A stretch of DNA of 14,087 bases from Sulfurimonas autotrophica (lineage in GTDB: Bacteria > Campylobacterota > Campylobacteria > Campylobacterales > Sulfurimonadaceae), in the NCBI GenBank assembly GCA_015662405.1, contig DQUE01000117.1, forward strand, positions 1 through 14,087, in the 5' to 3' direction. The position numbers and the translations under genes are program-made. The notes under the pieces are model-generated. The model had not been told where the DNA came from and ran no database searches. It saw nothing but the letters and a program-made list of their open reading frames with translations. Positions 13,309 through 14,087 of this stretch are shown one piece after another (the stretch's first letter is position 1; each line of letters opens with the position of its first letter).

Positions 13309-14087
13309 TGGCATTTGTAGATAATTTGGCATATGAGGCGAGTGCGGGTAGCGGAAAGACCTTTATGCTTGTTGTTCGCTATCTCTCTTTGCTCTTTAAA
13401 GGAGCAGAGCCTTCAAAGATTTTGGCACTCACCTTTACAAATAAAGCAGCTTCTGAAATGAGTGAGCGAATTGTTGAGACGCTCGAAACACTAGAGAGTC
13501 GTACAGAACTTCAAGAGATTGCAAAAGAGAGTGGACTATCTGCAAAAGAGATTCTTAGCCAACGAAAGAGAGTTTTAGCTCAGTTTTTACAAGCAAATAC
13601 AAAGATTATGACTATTGATAGTTTTTTTACACAAATACTAAGAAAATTCTCTCTCTATGCCTCTTTGATGCCAGACTTCACAACGGCAAATGCGCAACAT
13701 GAAGTCAAACTGATGTCACGATTTCTAAAAGAGGTTAGCGTAGCAAATAAGCGCACAACTTTGATAAACCTCTCTTTAGAGTCATCTAAGAGAGTGAGCG
13801 ATATATTTGCCCTCTTAGATGATTTTTACCTCAAAAAAGAGGAGCTATCTCATCTGCAATTTCAAAAGAAAACAACACAAGAGTTAGAGACCCAAGCAAT
13901 GGCAGCACTCAATCTATTGCAACAAATCATTGCAAATTGCAAAGGGGCATCAGCGACACTACAAAAAGCAGTTGCTATAGAGAGTTTTGATGCACTCAAA
14001 GAAAAAACATGGGTCTATAAAGAGAGTTTAAACTACTGGGTTTTTAAGAAGTGTTTTACACCTGAGATGGATAGACACTTACATGTA
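13308..14087 (+). CDS. addA: AddA-like UvrD-family helicase (RecB-like), 3' partial
   Basis: The start is GTG at 13308, sharing one base with the addB stop (TAGTG), with GGGAG at 13297-13301 upstream. The frame stays open to the last base, giving 260 residues of a protein expected to exceed 900. Seen: the Walker A motif EASAGSGKT with Lys17, motif Ia ILALTFTNKAASEM, and motif Ib KIMTIDSFFTQIL, all in superfamily 1 helicase order. A long helical insertion (about 115-255) follows. This is the motor and second nuclease subunit that pairs with AddB to process DNA ends; the C-terminal helicase motifs and nuclease domain lie beyond the window. The one-base overlap with addB fits balanced production of the two subunits. 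AddA and RecB cannot be strictly told apart from this fragment, but the AddB partner favours AddA. Confidence 0.9.
   Translation, partial: MAFVDNLAYEASAGSGKTFMLVVRYLSLLFKGAEPSKILALTFTNKAASEMSERIVETLETLESRTELQEIAKESGLSAKEILSQRKRVLAQFLQANTKIMTIDSFFTQILRKFSLYASLMPDFTTANAQHEVKLMSRFLKEVSVANKRTTLINLSLESSKRVSDIFALLDDFYLKKEELSHLQFQKKTTQELETQAMAALNLLQQIIANCKGASATLQKAVAIESFDALKEKTWVYKESLNYWVFKKCFTPEMDRHLHV

Noticed and set aside
1..14087. Mobile elements, CRISPR arrays, tRNA or rRNA genes, toxin-antitoxin or defence systems
   Set aside because: No terminal repeats, spaced direct repeats, transposase motifs or cloverleaf sequences were seen; all genes are co-directional conserved chromosomal genes of similar composition.

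Overview
This is an AT-rich, densely packed window with every gene on the + strand. The gene content and the protein sequences point to a Campylobacterota (Epsilonproteobacteria) chromosome, most likely a free-living Sulfurimonas-like lineage. The strongest signs are a ccoN-ccoO-ccoQ-ccoP operon followed by DUF4006 and FixH genes, an AddAB pair of the Helicobacter/Campylobacter type, and FliJ-like and MotE-like genes between purA and carA. From memory, the order purA / coiled-coil / MgtE_N-like / DUF507 / carA / ccoNOQP / DUF4006 / ... / addB / addA matches the Cj1498c-Cj1481c stretch of Campylobacter jejuni. I could not check this by search.

Layout. (1) 1-3130: a class V aminotransferase cut by the left edge, a short HisZ-like protein (HisRS paralogue) and adenylosuccinate synthase (purA). 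Together they are an amino-acid and nucleotide biosynthesis group. (2) 3145-4672: a FliJ-like coiled-coil protein, an exported coiled-coil protein with an MgtE_N/MotE-type C-terminus, and a DUF507 protein. (3) 4677-5816: carA, the glutaminase subunit of carbamoyl-phosphate synthetase. Regions 1-3 run with gaps of at most 41 bases and are probably one co-transcribed string. (4) 5817-6044: the only sizeable non-coding stretch (228 bases). It holds a weak hairpin after carA, an AT-rich promoter region with a small dyad and a sigma-54-like GG-N10-GC element, and a perfect Shine-Dalgarno for ccoN. (5) 6045-9414: ccoN, ccoO, ccoQ and ccoP, a complete cbb3-type cytochrome c oxidase with all expected heme and CuB ligands. 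(6) 9416-10959: four membrane or exported proteins directly downstream: DUF4006 (69 aa), a 29-residue single-span microprotein, a TPM-like exported protein with a C-terminal anchor, and a FixH/CcoH-like protein. (7) 10963-14087: addB, and addA cut by the right edge. These form the recombinational repair helicase-nuclease.

Most of the window is conserved housekeeping sequence. I found no mobile element, CRISPR array, tRNA, rRNA or defence island. The least described material is the set of small membrane proteins after ccoP, especially the 29-aa ORF at 9636-9725, and the short HisZ-like protein beside purA.
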